This document shows positions 1-7,200 of a stretch of DNA of 22,823 nucleotides, piece after piece. Positions within the stretch are counted from its first letter, which is position 1. Each line of letters starts with the position of its first letter. Source of the DNA: Nitrospirota bacterium (GTDB taxonomy: Bacteria; Nitrospirota; Thermodesulfovibrionia; Thermodesulfovibrionales; Magnetobacteriaceae); contig JADFXZ010000016.1 of assembly GCA_015233265.1 (NCBI GenBank), positions 1-22,823 of the forward strand, in the 5' to 3' direction. The position numbers and the translations under genes are program-made. A model generated the notes under the pieces. The model saw nothing but the letters and a program-made list of their open reading frames with translations. It was not told the origin of the DNA and searched no databases.

Positions 1-1
1 G

Positions 2-772
2 CAGTCATACGCACAGGAAACCATAACCGTCCCATTTAATGACCTCAAGGCCGTCGAGGCAGTTGTAAAGGACAGCTGGAAGGAGATAGCGTGTATAATT
101 GTCGAGCCTATAGCGGCCAACATGGGGCTTGTGCTGCCAAGGCCTGGATTTCTCGAGGGATTGAGGGAAATAACCGAAAAACACGGAATTGTGCTGATCT
201 TTGACGAGGTGGTAACCGGCTTCAGGGTTGGAGTCGGCGGCGCACAGGAGCTTTATGGCATCAAGCCGGATATGACCTGTCTTGGAAAGATAATCGGCGG
301 AGGGCTGCCGGCAGGCGCTTATGGCGGCAAGCAGGAGATTATGTCGCTTATATCCCCGGAGGGCCCGGTCTATCAGGCCGGCACACTCTCTGGAAACCCG
401 GTGGCAATGGCCGCTGGTATCGAAACGATTAAGAATATTGGAAGAAAGGGGTTTTATGACCTGCTTGAGTCTAAGGCTGAAATCCTCGAAGTTGGATTCA
501 GGGACGCAATAAAACGCTCCAAGGCAGACATCAAGTTCTACCGTATAGGCAGCATGTTCTGCCAGTACTTCACCGAGCACGATGTCTATGACTACGCCAC
601 AGCCGCTCAATCAGATACCAAACTCTATGCCGAGTACTTCAGAAGTATGCTCGAAGAGGGCGTCTACTTCCCGCCGTCACAGTTTGAGACATGCTTCCTG
701 TCCATATCTCATTCAAAGTACGATATACAGTTTTCCATGAGAAAGAGCTATAAGGTACTGCGAAATATGTAG
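2..772 (+). CDS. hemL: Glutamate-1-semialdehyde 2,1-aminomutase, 5'-truncated by window edge
   Basis: This PLP enzyme converts glutamate-1-semialdehyde to 5-aminolevulinate, the second step of the C5 route to tetrapyrroles, in the cytoplasm. The reading frame is open from base 2, so only the last 256 residues of an enzyme usually near 425-430 are present. Visible hallmarks are VEPIAANMGLV, the cofactor-binding FDEVVTGFR, the strand-turn LGKIIGGGLPAGAYGG whose Lys (bases 287-289) should form the Schiff base with PLP, and the class-III aminotransferase motif QAGTLSGNPVAMAAG. The frame closes with TAG at 770-772. A G/C-rich hairpin follows directly and a PCP_red-domain gene comes next, so tetrapyrrole-related genes may be grouped here. 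The family assignment is secure; the symbol follows from GSAM-specific sequence rather than general class-III aminotransferase features. Confidence 0.95.
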   Translation, partial: QSYAQETITVPFNDLKAVEAVVKDSWKEIACIIVEPIAANMGLVLPRPGFLEGLREITEKHGIVLIFDEVVTGFRVGVGGAQELYGIKPDMTCLGKIIGGGLPAGAYGGKQEIMSLISPEGPVYQAGTLSGNPVAMAAGIETIKNIGRKGFYDLLESKAEILEVGFRDAIKRSKADIKFYRIGSMFCQYFTEHDVYDYATAAQSDTKLYAEYFRSMLEEGVYFPPSQFETCFLSISHSKYDIQFSMRKSYKVLRNM

Positions 773-784
773 CACACCAGTCCC

Positions 785-822
785 CCCCCATTGTGCCGTG
801 TTAATACAACGGCCAATGGGGG
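785..822 (+). terminator. Stem-loop after hemL, possible terminator
   Basis: CCCCCATTG (785-793) pairs with CAATGGGGG (814-822), and GCCGT (795-799) pairs with ACGGC (809-813). This gives a 14-bp stem with one bulged T and a 9-nt loop. It starts 13 nt after the hemL stop. No T-run follows, so it may be a non-canonical terminator or an mRNA 3'-end stabiliser. Confidence 0.5.
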
Positions 823-906
823 CGCTGCAAGACATCGTGAGGTCACCTGAAGGCTGTCAATGGACTCTGTTCATATAAACCCGGACTAGGCGTGGAGAGA
901 CTAAAC

Positions 907-1083
907 GTGAGAACTGATGATTTCAAATCCGACATACAGTGGGATGACGCGGCAAGGCAGAGGATGAAAGCTGTCCCATTTTTTTTAAGACCTATGGTTA
1001 GAAAGTCCATAGAAAAGGCGGCCAAAGAAAAAGGCGTCTCTATTATTACATCCGAGTTGATAGATGAGGTAAAAAAGCACTGA
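907..1083 (+). CDS. Free-standing PCP_red-domain small protein
   Basis: A 58-residue protein matching the PCP_red domain (Pfam PF08369), the short C-terminal domain of the light-independent protochlorophyllide reductase subunit ChlB/BchB. The characteristic pattern is all there: IQWDDAA, then PFFLRPMVRKSIEKAAKEKG, then ITSELIDEVKK. In ChlB/BchB this helical domain helps close over the substrate; free-standing copies occur in non-photosynthetic bacteria and their role is not established. I place the start at GTG 907 because GGAGAG (894-899) lies 7 nt upstream; an in-frame GTG at 892 would add five residues but has no ribosome site. It lies between hemL and moaA. A link to tetrapyrrole or corrinoid handling is suggested by the domain and by hemL next door, but this is inference. 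Confidence 0.8.
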   Translation: MRTDDFKSDIQWDDAARQRMKAVPFFLRPMVRKSIEKAAKEKGVSIITSELIDEVKKH

Positions 1084-1213
1084 CCGCCCCGCCCTCCAAT
1101 CTATAGTATTTTAAAGCACTGGAGGTTTATCGCTGAAATATTGCATAATAAACGTAGCAAGACCTAATGGCAGCACCCGTTTGTATTCATATCAAAGGCA
1201 CTGAGGGGCACGG

Positions 1214-2254
1214 ATGCAGTTAATAGATAACTTTGGACGCTCCATAGACTACATACGCATATCTGTCACAGACAGGTGTAACCTGAGGTGCCTCTACTGT
1301 ATGCCCGACACCAGCGGCTGCACAGCGGCTGGCAAGGCCGATGGCAAAATCAGCCATGATGCTGTCTTACGATATGAAGAAATTGTGCGCTTTGTCGAGG
1401 CAGCCGCGGCCCTTGGCATAAAGAAGATAAGGCTCACGGGCGGGGAGCCGTTAGTAAGAAGGTCTCTGCACGAGCTGGTTAAGGGGATAAAACAGATAAG
1501 CGGCATTGAGGAATTAAGCCTGACGACCAATGGGCAGCTTCTGGCTCAGTTAATCACGCCCCTGGCCCTTGCCGGCCTTGACCGCGTAAACATAAGCCTT
1601 GACTCGTTGATTCCTGAGCGTTATGCGCAGATAACCAAAGGCGGGGACTTTGGCAAAGTTATGGCTGGCATAAGGGCGGCAGAGAGCGCGGGGCTATTGC
1701 CGGTGAAACTCAACATGGTGCCAATGCTTGGCGTTAATGACGACGAGATAGTGGATTTTGTCCGCTTCGGTATGCACACGGGCGCTCAGATAAGATTCAT
1801 AGAGCTGATGCCGACGGTTGTCAATGAGCATCTATTTTCGAAGGGTTTTATAGGCTCAGAGCAGATAAGACGCGCAATCGAGCGGGAATTTGAGATCACC
1901 CCTCTGAAGTTAAGAAAATACGGCCCTGCGAGGTATTTTAAAGTAAAATGCGCTGCTGAGCCTCAATCTCACGCCAGTGGAATCATAGGGATAATAAGCG
2001 CCGTGACCTGCCGTTTTTGCTCCCTGTGCAATAGGCTGCGCCTCACGGCAGACGGCAGACTGCGCCCGTGCCTGTATTCAAATATCGAAATAGGGCTTTT
2101 TGACGCACTAAGAAACAATGCCTCAGCTGAAGAGCTGCAGGGATTAATCCTGCAGGCCGTAGCGTTAAAACCCGAACGACACCACATCTGTGACGGCACA
2201 AAGACCGGCACATCAACCGGCGCGCCGTTTATAATGTCAGGCGTGGGGGGATAG
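1214..2254 (+). CDS. moaA: GTP 3',8-cyclase MoaA (molybdenum cofactor synthesis)
   Basis: Radical SAM enzyme that, with MoaC, turns GTP into cyclic pyranopterin monophosphate, the first step of molybdopterin synthesis. The SAM-cluster motif is C22-x3-C26-x2-C29 in TDRCNLRCLYCMP, followed by LTGGEPLVRR (SAM-binding GGEP). The MoaA-specific second 4Fe-4S cluster is the Cys set in CRFCSLCNRLRLTADGRLRPC. The protein ends in Gly-Gly, the C-terminal tail MoaA needs for activity. Its 346 residues are slightly over the usual ~330, with a small insertion after the first cluster (residues 33-45). ATG 1214 is preceded by GAGGGG (1203-1208) at a spacing of 5 nt. No other moa or moe gene is in the window, so the rest of the pathway lies elsewhere. 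Confidence 0.96.
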   Translation: MQLIDNFGRSIDYIRISVTDRCNLRCLYCMPDTSGCTAAGKADGKISHDAVLRYEEIVRFVEAAAALGIKKIRLTGGEPLVRRSLHELVKGIKQISGIEELSLTTNGQLLAQLITPLALAGLDRVNISLDSLIPERYAQITKGGDFGKVMAGIRAAESAGLLPVKLNMVPMLGVNDDEIVDFVRFGMHTGAQIRFIELMPTVVNEHLFSKGFIGSEQIRRAIEREFEITPLKLRKYGPARYFKVKCAAEPQSHASGIIGIISAVTCRFCSLCNRLRLTADGRLRPCLYSNIEIGLFDALRNNASAEELQGLILQAVALKPERHHICDGTKTGTSTGAPFIMSGVGG

Positions 2255-2509
2255 AATACGTACTGTTCTGAATATTTATTACGAATTTCATCCCGGCTAT
2301 GTTTTACACACAGGTCGTAGCGGTATAGGTAAGGCAGATTTCAACACTGGCAGCCTAAGAAAGCCAAATAGGCGCACTTCAACAAGAAGAAACTCATCGC
2401 AGTAATCAACACCACAGTAGACATCGTCAGAAACGTGACCAACATATCTAAACCTGTTATTACCCTGACATTTCGTGCTCAAAAATTATAGCGCTAAACA
2501 CGGGCGTTG

Positions 2510-2533
2510 TGTTATAATAAGATTCAGGAGGTG
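2510..2533 (+). promoter_or_regulatory. Extended -10 promoter and strong RBS for the 2538 gene
   Basis: TG-T-TATAAT (2510-2518) is a perfect extended -10. No good -35 lies 16-18 nt upstream, as expected for this promoter class. CAGGAGGTG (2525-2533) is a strong Shine-Dalgarno site 4 nt before ATG 2538. If transcription starts near 2525 the leader is only about 13 nt. The rest of the 283-nt gap after moaA (2255-2509) holds no gene I can support. Confidence 0.6.
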
Positions 2534-2537
2534 TTAA

Positions 2538-3119
2538 ATGGAAATTGATGGCACAGGAGTGAAAACCGAAACCGACGTCGAGCTGTATAACGAGATAAAA
2601 GACCTGATACGCACCGTGCGCCAATTGAAGCAGACAAAGGCAGCGCTGCAGGGGCAGGCCAGCGACCTTAAAAAAGACATCGATGAGCTCAACTCGCAAC
2701 TCAAGGGTATGGACATCGTTGTCGCCGCCACTGAGGCCGACATAAAATCCAATGAGTACAGGTCGAAAGGATTTCTCGATTCGATTGAGCGCCTTCGCGG
2801 CGGGAAGGAACAGCTAATTGATGATATTAATGGTCTTGCCTTCAGCATCAAGGGTGTTACAGGCGATGTAAACAACTGCCTTACGCTTAAAGGCCATCTT
2901 GAGGAGGAACTCTCCGATATTAACAAAGAAAAGGCCCTTGTCATAAACAAACTCAAAGGCATGGAAGACGGCGTCAGTGAAATCTCAAAGAAAAAGGCCG
3001 AAAAACTGCCCCACCTTAAGACCTTCGATGTAGTATTAAAGAGCATTCACAACGAGCTGAAAGAAATCGAAAACAGGATGGATGTATCGCTGAAGTTCAT
3101 TCAACACGGTCAATACTAA
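2538..3119 (+). CDS. Coiled-coil protein of unknown function
   Basis: A 193-residue protein I do not recognise. It has no signal peptide or membrane segment, and almost its whole length (about residues 15-180) reads as charged heptads rich in Lys, Glu, Asp, Leu and Ile, with a probable break near residues 75-90 (SNEYRSKGFLDSIERLRGG). That suggests two long helices folding back on each other, as in small SMC-like or filament-forming proteins. It starts at ATG 2538 behind its own promoter and a strong ribosome site, so it is a monocistronic gene or the first of a short plus-strand series. A 170-codon frame on the opposite strand of the same segment is a composition shadow. Confidence 0.75.
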   Translation: MEIDGTGVKTETDVELYNEIKDLIRTVRQLKQTKAALQGQASDLKKDIDELNSQLKGMDIVVAATEADIKSNEYRSKGFLDSIERLRGGKEQLIDDINGLAFSIKGVTGDVNNCLTLKGHLEEELSDINKEKALVINKLKGMEDGVSEISKKKAEKLPHLKTFDVVLKSIHNELKEIENRMDVSLKFIQHGQY

Positions 3120-3213
3120 GATGTCTTTATGCCTGTTGCTGCGGGGGCGTGGTCGGCCACGGCGCAGCGTGAGGCCATGAAATCACATGATTGTTTGTGA
3201 GCTATAACTGGTT

Positions 3214-3918
3214 ATGGAATTTGGAGTGATATTTGCCGAGAGCCTCAGTGCCGTTAAAAAAAACATAATCATTATAGCGCCCACTATTATTGCCACGTTA
3301 ATTAATCTCATCATAGCAAGTGTCGTAATAGGTAGCGATCTTGCCGCACTCAATGAGAAAAACTTCGAGCAGGTCATTGTGGCGCTTGCACCGCGAATGC
3401 TTACCATCAGCGCGTTGAATTATTTCTCACAGGTAATCACGCACTGCGTTACCACTGCTATGGCGCTCGACATTCAGAACAAGGGAACGTGTAATGTGTT
3501 TGACGGCCTTGCCGCGGTAGTTCGTAAGGGCGGGGTAATTTTACCGGCGTCGGTGATTATCCTTGTTCTGATGACATTTGCCATCATGCTGTTTTTCCTG
3601 CCTGCCCTGCTGGTCTGTTTTGCCTTTATGTTGACCTTTATTATTATCATGGGTGAAGACATCTCACCAGTTGTAGCGATGAGGAAGAGCTATCACACTA
3701 TGAAGGACAATTATAGCAGCTCTATTGTCCTATTTTTCTTCCTTAGCTCCGTTGGGATAACCGTAAGTCTTTTAAACCTGATCTTTGGCCAAATGCTCTA
3801 TGTCGGCGTTGTGCTGTCTTTGTTTTTATCGGGGGTATTTATGTCCTTTGCCACAATCACACTGCTGAAATACTATCAAATCATTCAGGCAAGGCAAACG
3901 CCTTGTGAGTTGCCATGA
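3214..3918 (+). CDS. Multi-pass inner-membrane protein, unknown function
   Basis: A 234-residue protein with about five or six hydrophobic segments: roughly 18-40, 60-80, 105-145 (probably two), 167-185 and 192-220. Between them is the segment GEDISPVVAMRKSYHTMKDN, which resembles the cytoplasmic loop of glycerophosphodiester-phosphodiesterase membrane-domain or YciC-type proteins, where an acidic turn and an ALRxS-like helix separate transmembrane pairs. I rate that family link as tentative. Its stop overlaps the next gene's start by four bases (ATGA), so it is translationally coupled to the TatD/radical-SAM protein. ATG 3214 has only a weak ribosome site. No enzymatic motif is visible. Confidence 0.75.
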   Translation: MEFGVIFAESLSAVKKNIIIIAPTIIATLINLIIASVVIGSDLAALNEKNFEQVIVALAPRMLTISALNYFSQVITHCVTTAMALDIQNKGTCNVFDGLAAVVRKGGVILPASVIILVLMTFAIMLFFLPALLVCFAFMLTFIIIMGEDISPVVAMRKSYHTMKDNYSSSIVLFFFLSSVGITVSLLNLIFGQMLYVGVVLSLFLSGVFMSFATITLLKYYQIIQARQTPCELP

Positions 3919-5276
3919 TTGACACACACTGCCATCTTGAGATGACGCCGTTTGAGGGCGAAACTGACGCGGTCATAAACAGGGCACATGAGGCCGGGGT
4001 TAAGACGATGGTCACGATTGGCTCATCGCCCCAGAGTATAGAAAAGGCGGCGGCATTGACGCAGCACTATGCCTCGGTCTATGCCGCCATTGGCATTCAC
4101 CCACATGACGCGCGGCTATTTACGCCTGAGATATACTGCCAGATTAAAGACCTAACGGCAAATAAAAAGGTCGTCGCCATTGGTGAGACCGGCCTTGACT
4201 ATCACTATAAGCACAGCCCGGTTGACGTTCAGCGCGAAGTCTTTATCAAGCACATCGAGTTGGCAAAGCAGACCAATATGCCGGTGATTATTCACAGCCG
4301 CGAGGCCTCTGACGACGTGGTATCGATTATAAAGAGCGAAAATATCTCAAGCGGCGTTCTGCACTGTTTCTCAGGGGATCAGCAAATGGCGGACGCTGTC
4401 CTCGCCGCTGGACTTTATATATCGATATCAGGAGTGGTAACGTTCAAAAACGCGGCGGCACTTAGGGCAGTAGTCAGCACAATCCCAGACGATTACCTGC
4501 TTGTCGAGACAGACGCGCCCTACCTGGCACCCACCCCATATCGCGGCAAACGAAACGAACCGGCCTATGTTACGCACACGGCGAGGACTATTGCTGAGAT
4601 CAGAGGGGTGTCCTATGAGGACATCGACCGTATCACCTCGTTAAACGCTAACAGGCTCTTTGGCCTTGAGACGACACTGCCCGAAGGGCAAATCGCCTAT
4701 AAAATCAGAAACTCTCTGTACTTGAATATCACAAATCGCTGCACCAACGTATGTACGTTTTGTGTTCGCTATCAGACAGATTTCGTAAAGGGGCACAACC
4801 TGAGATTAAGCCGCGAGCCGTCGGAGGCCGAGATCATCGAATCGATTGGCACAAATCCAGCCGCATTTGACGAGGTGGTGTTTTGCGGTTATGGAGAGCC
4901 GCTGATGAGGCTTGACGCAGTGATAAGCGTCAGCCGCTGGATAAAAAACCATGGCGGCAGAGTCAGAATAAATACAAACGGCCTTGCCTGTGTGATTCAC
5001 AAGAGAAACATCCTGCCGGAGCTTTCAGGTCTTGTAGATTGCATATCTATAAGCCTCAACGCCCAGGACTCAAGCACATACCAGCGTCTGTCTCACCCGC
5101 CGTTTGACGGGGCATACGAGGCGGTGTTGAAATTCATAGCAGGCGCCAAGGGCATAATCCCGGAGGTTACGGCAACAGTAGTCGATGCCCCTGGCGTTGA
5201 CGTAGAAAAGTGCCGTGAGATTGCCCTGTCGCTGGGGGCGTCCTTTCGGCTGCGGCACTTAGATATTGTTGGTTAA
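3915..5276 (+). CDS. TatD-family metal nuclease fused to a radical SAM domain
   Basis: A two-domain protein of 453 residues. Residues 1-251 are a complete TatD-type metal-dependent hydrolase: H5-x-H7, E91 in GETGLDYH, H127 in VIIHSRE, H150 in LHCFSG and D200 in VETDAPYL are the expected metal ligands. Residues 262-453 are a radical SAM domain with C276-x3-C280-x2-C283 and GYGEP (325-329). They match what I know as the TatD-associated radical SAM family (TIGR04038-like). TatD proteins are 3'-5' DNA exonucleases or deoxyribonucleases; the substrate of the radical SAM part is not known. The fusion shows that the two activities work together. The start overlaps the preceding membrane-protein gene by 4 nt. 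The gene ends in a convergent region facing the R-M cassette. Confidence 0.93.
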   Translation: MIDTHCHLEMTPFEGETDAVINRAHEAGVKTMVTIGSSPQSIEKAAALTQHYASVYAAIGIHPHDARLFTPEIYCQIKDLTANKKVVAIGETGLDYHYKHSPVDVQREVFIKHIELAKQTNMPVIIHSREASDDVVSIIKSENISSGVLHCFSGDQQMADAVLAAGLYISISGVVTFKNAAALRAVVSTIPDDYLLVETDAPYLAPTPYRGKRNEPAYVTHTARTIAEIRGVSYEDIDRITSLNANRLFGLETTLPEGQIAYKIRNSLYLNITNRCTNVCTFCVRYQTDFVKGHNLRLSREPSEAEIIESIGTNPAAFDEVVFCGYGEPLMRLDAVISVSRWIKNHGGRVRINTNGLACVIHKRNILPELSGLVDCISISLNAQDSSTYQRLSHPPFDGAYEAVLKFIAGAKGIIPEVTATVVDAPGVDVEKCREIALSLGASFRLRHLDIVG

Positions 5277-5310
5277 GGACAATATCCACACATATATTCA
5301 GACTCACCCC

Positions 5311-5332
5311 CGGCATACACTCCAGTATGCCG
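5311..5332. terminator. Perfect 8-bp stem-loop in a convergent intergenic region
   Basis: CGGCATAC (5311-5318), a 6-nt loop, then GTATGCCG (5325-5332). It lies 34 nt after the TatD/radical-SAM stop and 7 nt beyond the end (5339) of the open frame that follows the restriction gene, so it could end transcription from both sides. There is no T-run on the plus side. Confidence 0.5.
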
Positions 5333-5338
5333 CATAGC

Positions 5339-5458
5339 TCACAACAACCTCTTGAAGTCCTCAATAGCAAGCCCGGCGTCTTTCACAAAACCAGCCATAT
5401 CCAGACTCTCTTTTAGTAAAGCAATCAGTTTATTTGGTAGTGGCTCAGCTTGAAAAAG
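5339..5458 (-). pseudogene. Open frame after the endonuclease stop, possible gene remnant
   Basis: Immediately after the endonuclease TGA (5459-5461), the same frame stays open for 39 codons to a TGA at 5339-5341, encoding a helical, coding-looking peptide: FQAEPLPNKLIALL, then KESLDMAGFVKDAGLAIEDF, then KRLL. It has no upstream start of its own beyond an internal ATG. It contains the left inverted repeat (codons for QAEPLP). It may be the surviving C-terminus of a host gene interrupted by the cassette, or a lost extension of the endonuclease. Known MvaI/BcnI proteins end about where the TGA lies, which favours the first reading. Confidence 0.35.
5436..5453 (+). repeat. Left inverted repeat bounding the R-M cassette
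   Basis: GGTAGTGGCTCAGCTTGA. Its inverted partner at 7201-7218 reads GGTAGTGGCTCAGTTTGA on the minus strand, identical at 17 of 18 positions with 13 consecutive matches at the outer end. The two arms enclose both R-M genes and the methyltransferase promoter. Confidence 0.75.
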
Positions 5459-6265
5459 TCACGATATATAAGTAGCTGAATCATAAAGTTCAGGCAGTTT
5501 GTCTTGTTTAAGCCGAAACTTAGTCCCATGATTGTGCCCTATTCTTGCGTCAAAATCAATGTATAAGTATCCTTGCTCCACACAATCAACAAACTTATCG
5601 AAAGAAAACCTCGACAAGATAAGTAGTTTTTCATATTTAAAATACTCATGTCCGTCTTCTATTTTTGTGTCAGCTATGACATAAAAACAATTCATAAGTT
5701 TAGCCCCGATTGCATATTTCAGGTCATCGAAGCCCCAGTATGGCTCAGGGTTTATTTTTCCAGGTCCTATTCGTTCTTTAACGCTTCCGTACCACAAGGA
5801 CACCTCAGAATCATCTTCATCAATCTTAGATGAATCAAAGTCAAAGATAAGTTTTCGTTGTGTCCTATCAACTACTACCTTGAATCCTCTCTTTGTATAT
5901 GAAGTTGCGCTCGTAGTAGAGCGAAATGACATTTCCCCTTGAGGATATTTTCTACCAGCCTCTTTATGCTTCCAGCCATACATGGGCAAGAGAATAGTTG
6001 AAACAATTCTAACTCCTGTCGGTGAAGGTTCTATATGTTTTAAAGTTATAAGAGACGATGTATGCTTTCTCTGCCCTTTGAGTTCCCATTCCTGTGCATT
6101 TGGAATAGGCAGATTGTTTTCCTTAATGCCGAGGAGTATTTCGAGGGTGTTACCAACTGCACCATCATTGCGCTTGTCAACTGTTTTCTTAACGCTTTTA
6201 TGCCAACCTGTATCAATAATCCGCTTAATAGAGGAAATCATCTCTTCTTTGGAATATAATCTCAT
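5459..6265 (-). CDS. Type II restriction endonuclease, MvaI/BcnI family
   Basis: A 268-residue protein with the marks of the MvaI/BcnI endonuclease family (MutH-like fold), whose founding members cut CCWGG and CCSGG. The sequence shows GNTLEILLGIKENN (residues 38-51, acidic E42), the catalytic ELK (E61, K63) in WELKGQR, and the C-terminal signature YIDFDARIGHNHGTKFR. From memory of the family, an Asp should lie five residues before the catalytic Glu; here that position is Asn56, which could impair cleavage. Its ATG overlaps the methyltransferase stop by four bases (ATGA), so it is translated second in a coupled unit, the usual order for letting methylation come first. The gene is visibly richer in A+T than its neighbours, fitting horizontal gain. 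The exact target cannot be read from sequence. Confidence 0.85.
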   Translation of the reverse strand: MRLYSKEEMISSIKRIIDTGWHKSVKKTVDKRNDGAVGNTLEILLGIKENNLPIPNAQEWELKGQRKHTSSLITLKHIEPSPTGVRIVSTILLPMYGWKHKEAGRKYPQGEMSFRSTTSATSYTKRGFKVVVDRTQRKLIFDFDSSKIDEDDSEVSLWYGSVKERIGPGKINPEPYWGFDDLKYAIGAKLMNCFYVIADTKIEDGHEYFKYEKLLILSRFSFDKFVDCVEQGYLYIDFDARIGHNHGTKFRLKQDKLPELYDSATYIS

Positions 6266-7143
6266 TTTGGCGGTCTCCAGAAATCCAGAAGATACTCAAA
6301 GGTTACGCCCATAGTGATATAGTTGCTTGGCCAGCCAAAGATACCAATTTTATTTACAATGTTTGTCCTATCCCATATAATAATATTCCTAAGTTCATAT
6401 CCTCTGCGTCTTAGCTCCTCTACCAAAGAAATATGTATCGTAATCCTTTCGTTTTCCCACCACATATCAGGCACGTTGATAACGCAGTGCGCTTTTGGTT
6501 TTAAGAGCGGCATTAGTGATTCAAAAATATCACCCATAGCTAATGAATAATCTTCCAATGACATTGTCCCCAAATCTCTGATGTCCTGAGAATATTGCTC
6601 TACTTTGTTAAGTTGTTCATTCTTTCTGTCGCGCCTTGACTTGTTTTTTCTCTCGCGGTTCAAAAGATTGGCATATGGCGGGGATGTCCATATAAGAGAT
6701 ATAGTTTCTTCATTAAAATATTCATGGATATTTCTTGCGTCATCCTGAATAGGAATCTGTTTTGATTTATTAAGGAGATGACCATTAGAAAGACGGGCAT
6801 TACAAAGTTCTATGTAAGCTGACTGTAAATCGAATCCTACCGCATTTCTATTGGTGTCTCTTGCCGTTACAAGGGTTGTTCCACTTCCAACAAAGGGGTC
6901 TATAACAAGCTCTCCTTCGTGGGTAAATAGTTCTATTACCTTCCTGCAAAGGGAAATCGGGAATGTGGCCGGATGTGTACTTTTATCTCTAATATCCCGT
7001 TTCTCATATGTAAACTGCCAGACTCCTATCTGATTTTTTAACCACTCTTTAGCAGTAAGGCAATTAATATTAGTTTTTTTGCACTCACAAAGACGCTCAT
7101 GTTCAATATCTAATAATTTCTTTTTATTCTCCTGTACTTCCAT
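6262..7143 (-). CDS. SPPY-type DNA methyltransferase (probably N4-cytosine) of the R-M pair
   Basis: An S-adenosylmethionine-dependent amino-methyltransferase of 293 residues. Numbered from the ATG at 7143, the AdoMet motif I is DPFVGSGTT (82-90), preceded by the motif X-like THPATFPISLCRKVI, and the catalytic motif IV is TSPPY (153-157). SPPY with a leading Ser/Thr is typical of N4-cytosine enzymes, agreeing with the MvaI/BcnI partner. The motif order here is X-I-IV-VIII, whereas classical beta-class enzymes place IV first. The frame is open up to a TTG at 7194, but the extra 17 residues overlap a good promoter, so I prefer ATG 7143. The gene should protect host DNA from the following endonuclease. 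Base composition is AT-rich like the endonuclease. Confidence 0.9.
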   Translation of the reverse strand: MEVQENKKKLLDIEHERLCECKKTNINCLTAKEWLKNQIGVWQFTYEKRDIRDKSTHPATFPISLCRKVIELFTHEGELVIDPFVGSGTTLVTARDTNRNAVGFDLQSAYIELCNARLSNGHLLNKSKQIPIQDDARNIHEYFNEETISLIWTSPPYANLLNRERKNKSRRDRKNEQLNKVEQYSQDIRDLGTMSLEDYSLAMGDIFESLMPLLKPKAHCVINVPDMWWENERITIHISLVEELRRRGYELRNIIIWDRTNIVNKIGIFGWPSNYITMGVTFEYLLDFWRPPK

Positions 7144-7152
7144 ATGTGCGGC

Positions 7153-7182
7153 ATTATAGCAGTAATCCCATGATTTCCTCAA
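7153..7182 (-). promoter_or_regulatory. Minus-strand promoter for the R-M pair
   Basis: Reading the minus strand, TTGAGG (7182-7177), 18 nt, then TATAAT (7158-7153). The expected start of transcription is near 7146, leaving a leader of only a few bases before ATG 7143. No Shine-Dalgarno site is visible. Confidence 0.55.
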
Positions 7183-7200
7183 TATGCGGGGCAAAAAGAA

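Noticed and set aside
5..610. A 201-codon frame on the minus strand across the start of the window.
   Set aside because: It lies wholly opposite hemL, whose conserved PLP motifs leave no doubt about the coding strand.
2297..2482. A 61-codon minus-strand frame in the gap after moaA.
   Set aside because: Its product (ending LFGFLRLPVLKSALPIPLRP) resembles nothing I know, and it has no ribosome site or promoter that I can see.
2534..3046. A 170-codon frame on the minus strand opposite the coiled-coil gene.
   Set aside because: Its Ser/Leu/Phe-rich product is what a Lys/Glu-rich coiled-coil gene gives in antisense; the plus strand has an extended -10 promoter and a strong ribosome site.
7192..7194. 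TTG as the methyltransferase start, adding 17 residues.
   Set aside because: The added segment overlaps a TTGAGG-N18-TATAAT promoter and has no ribosome site; ATG 7143 is preferred, although the TTG cannot be excluded.
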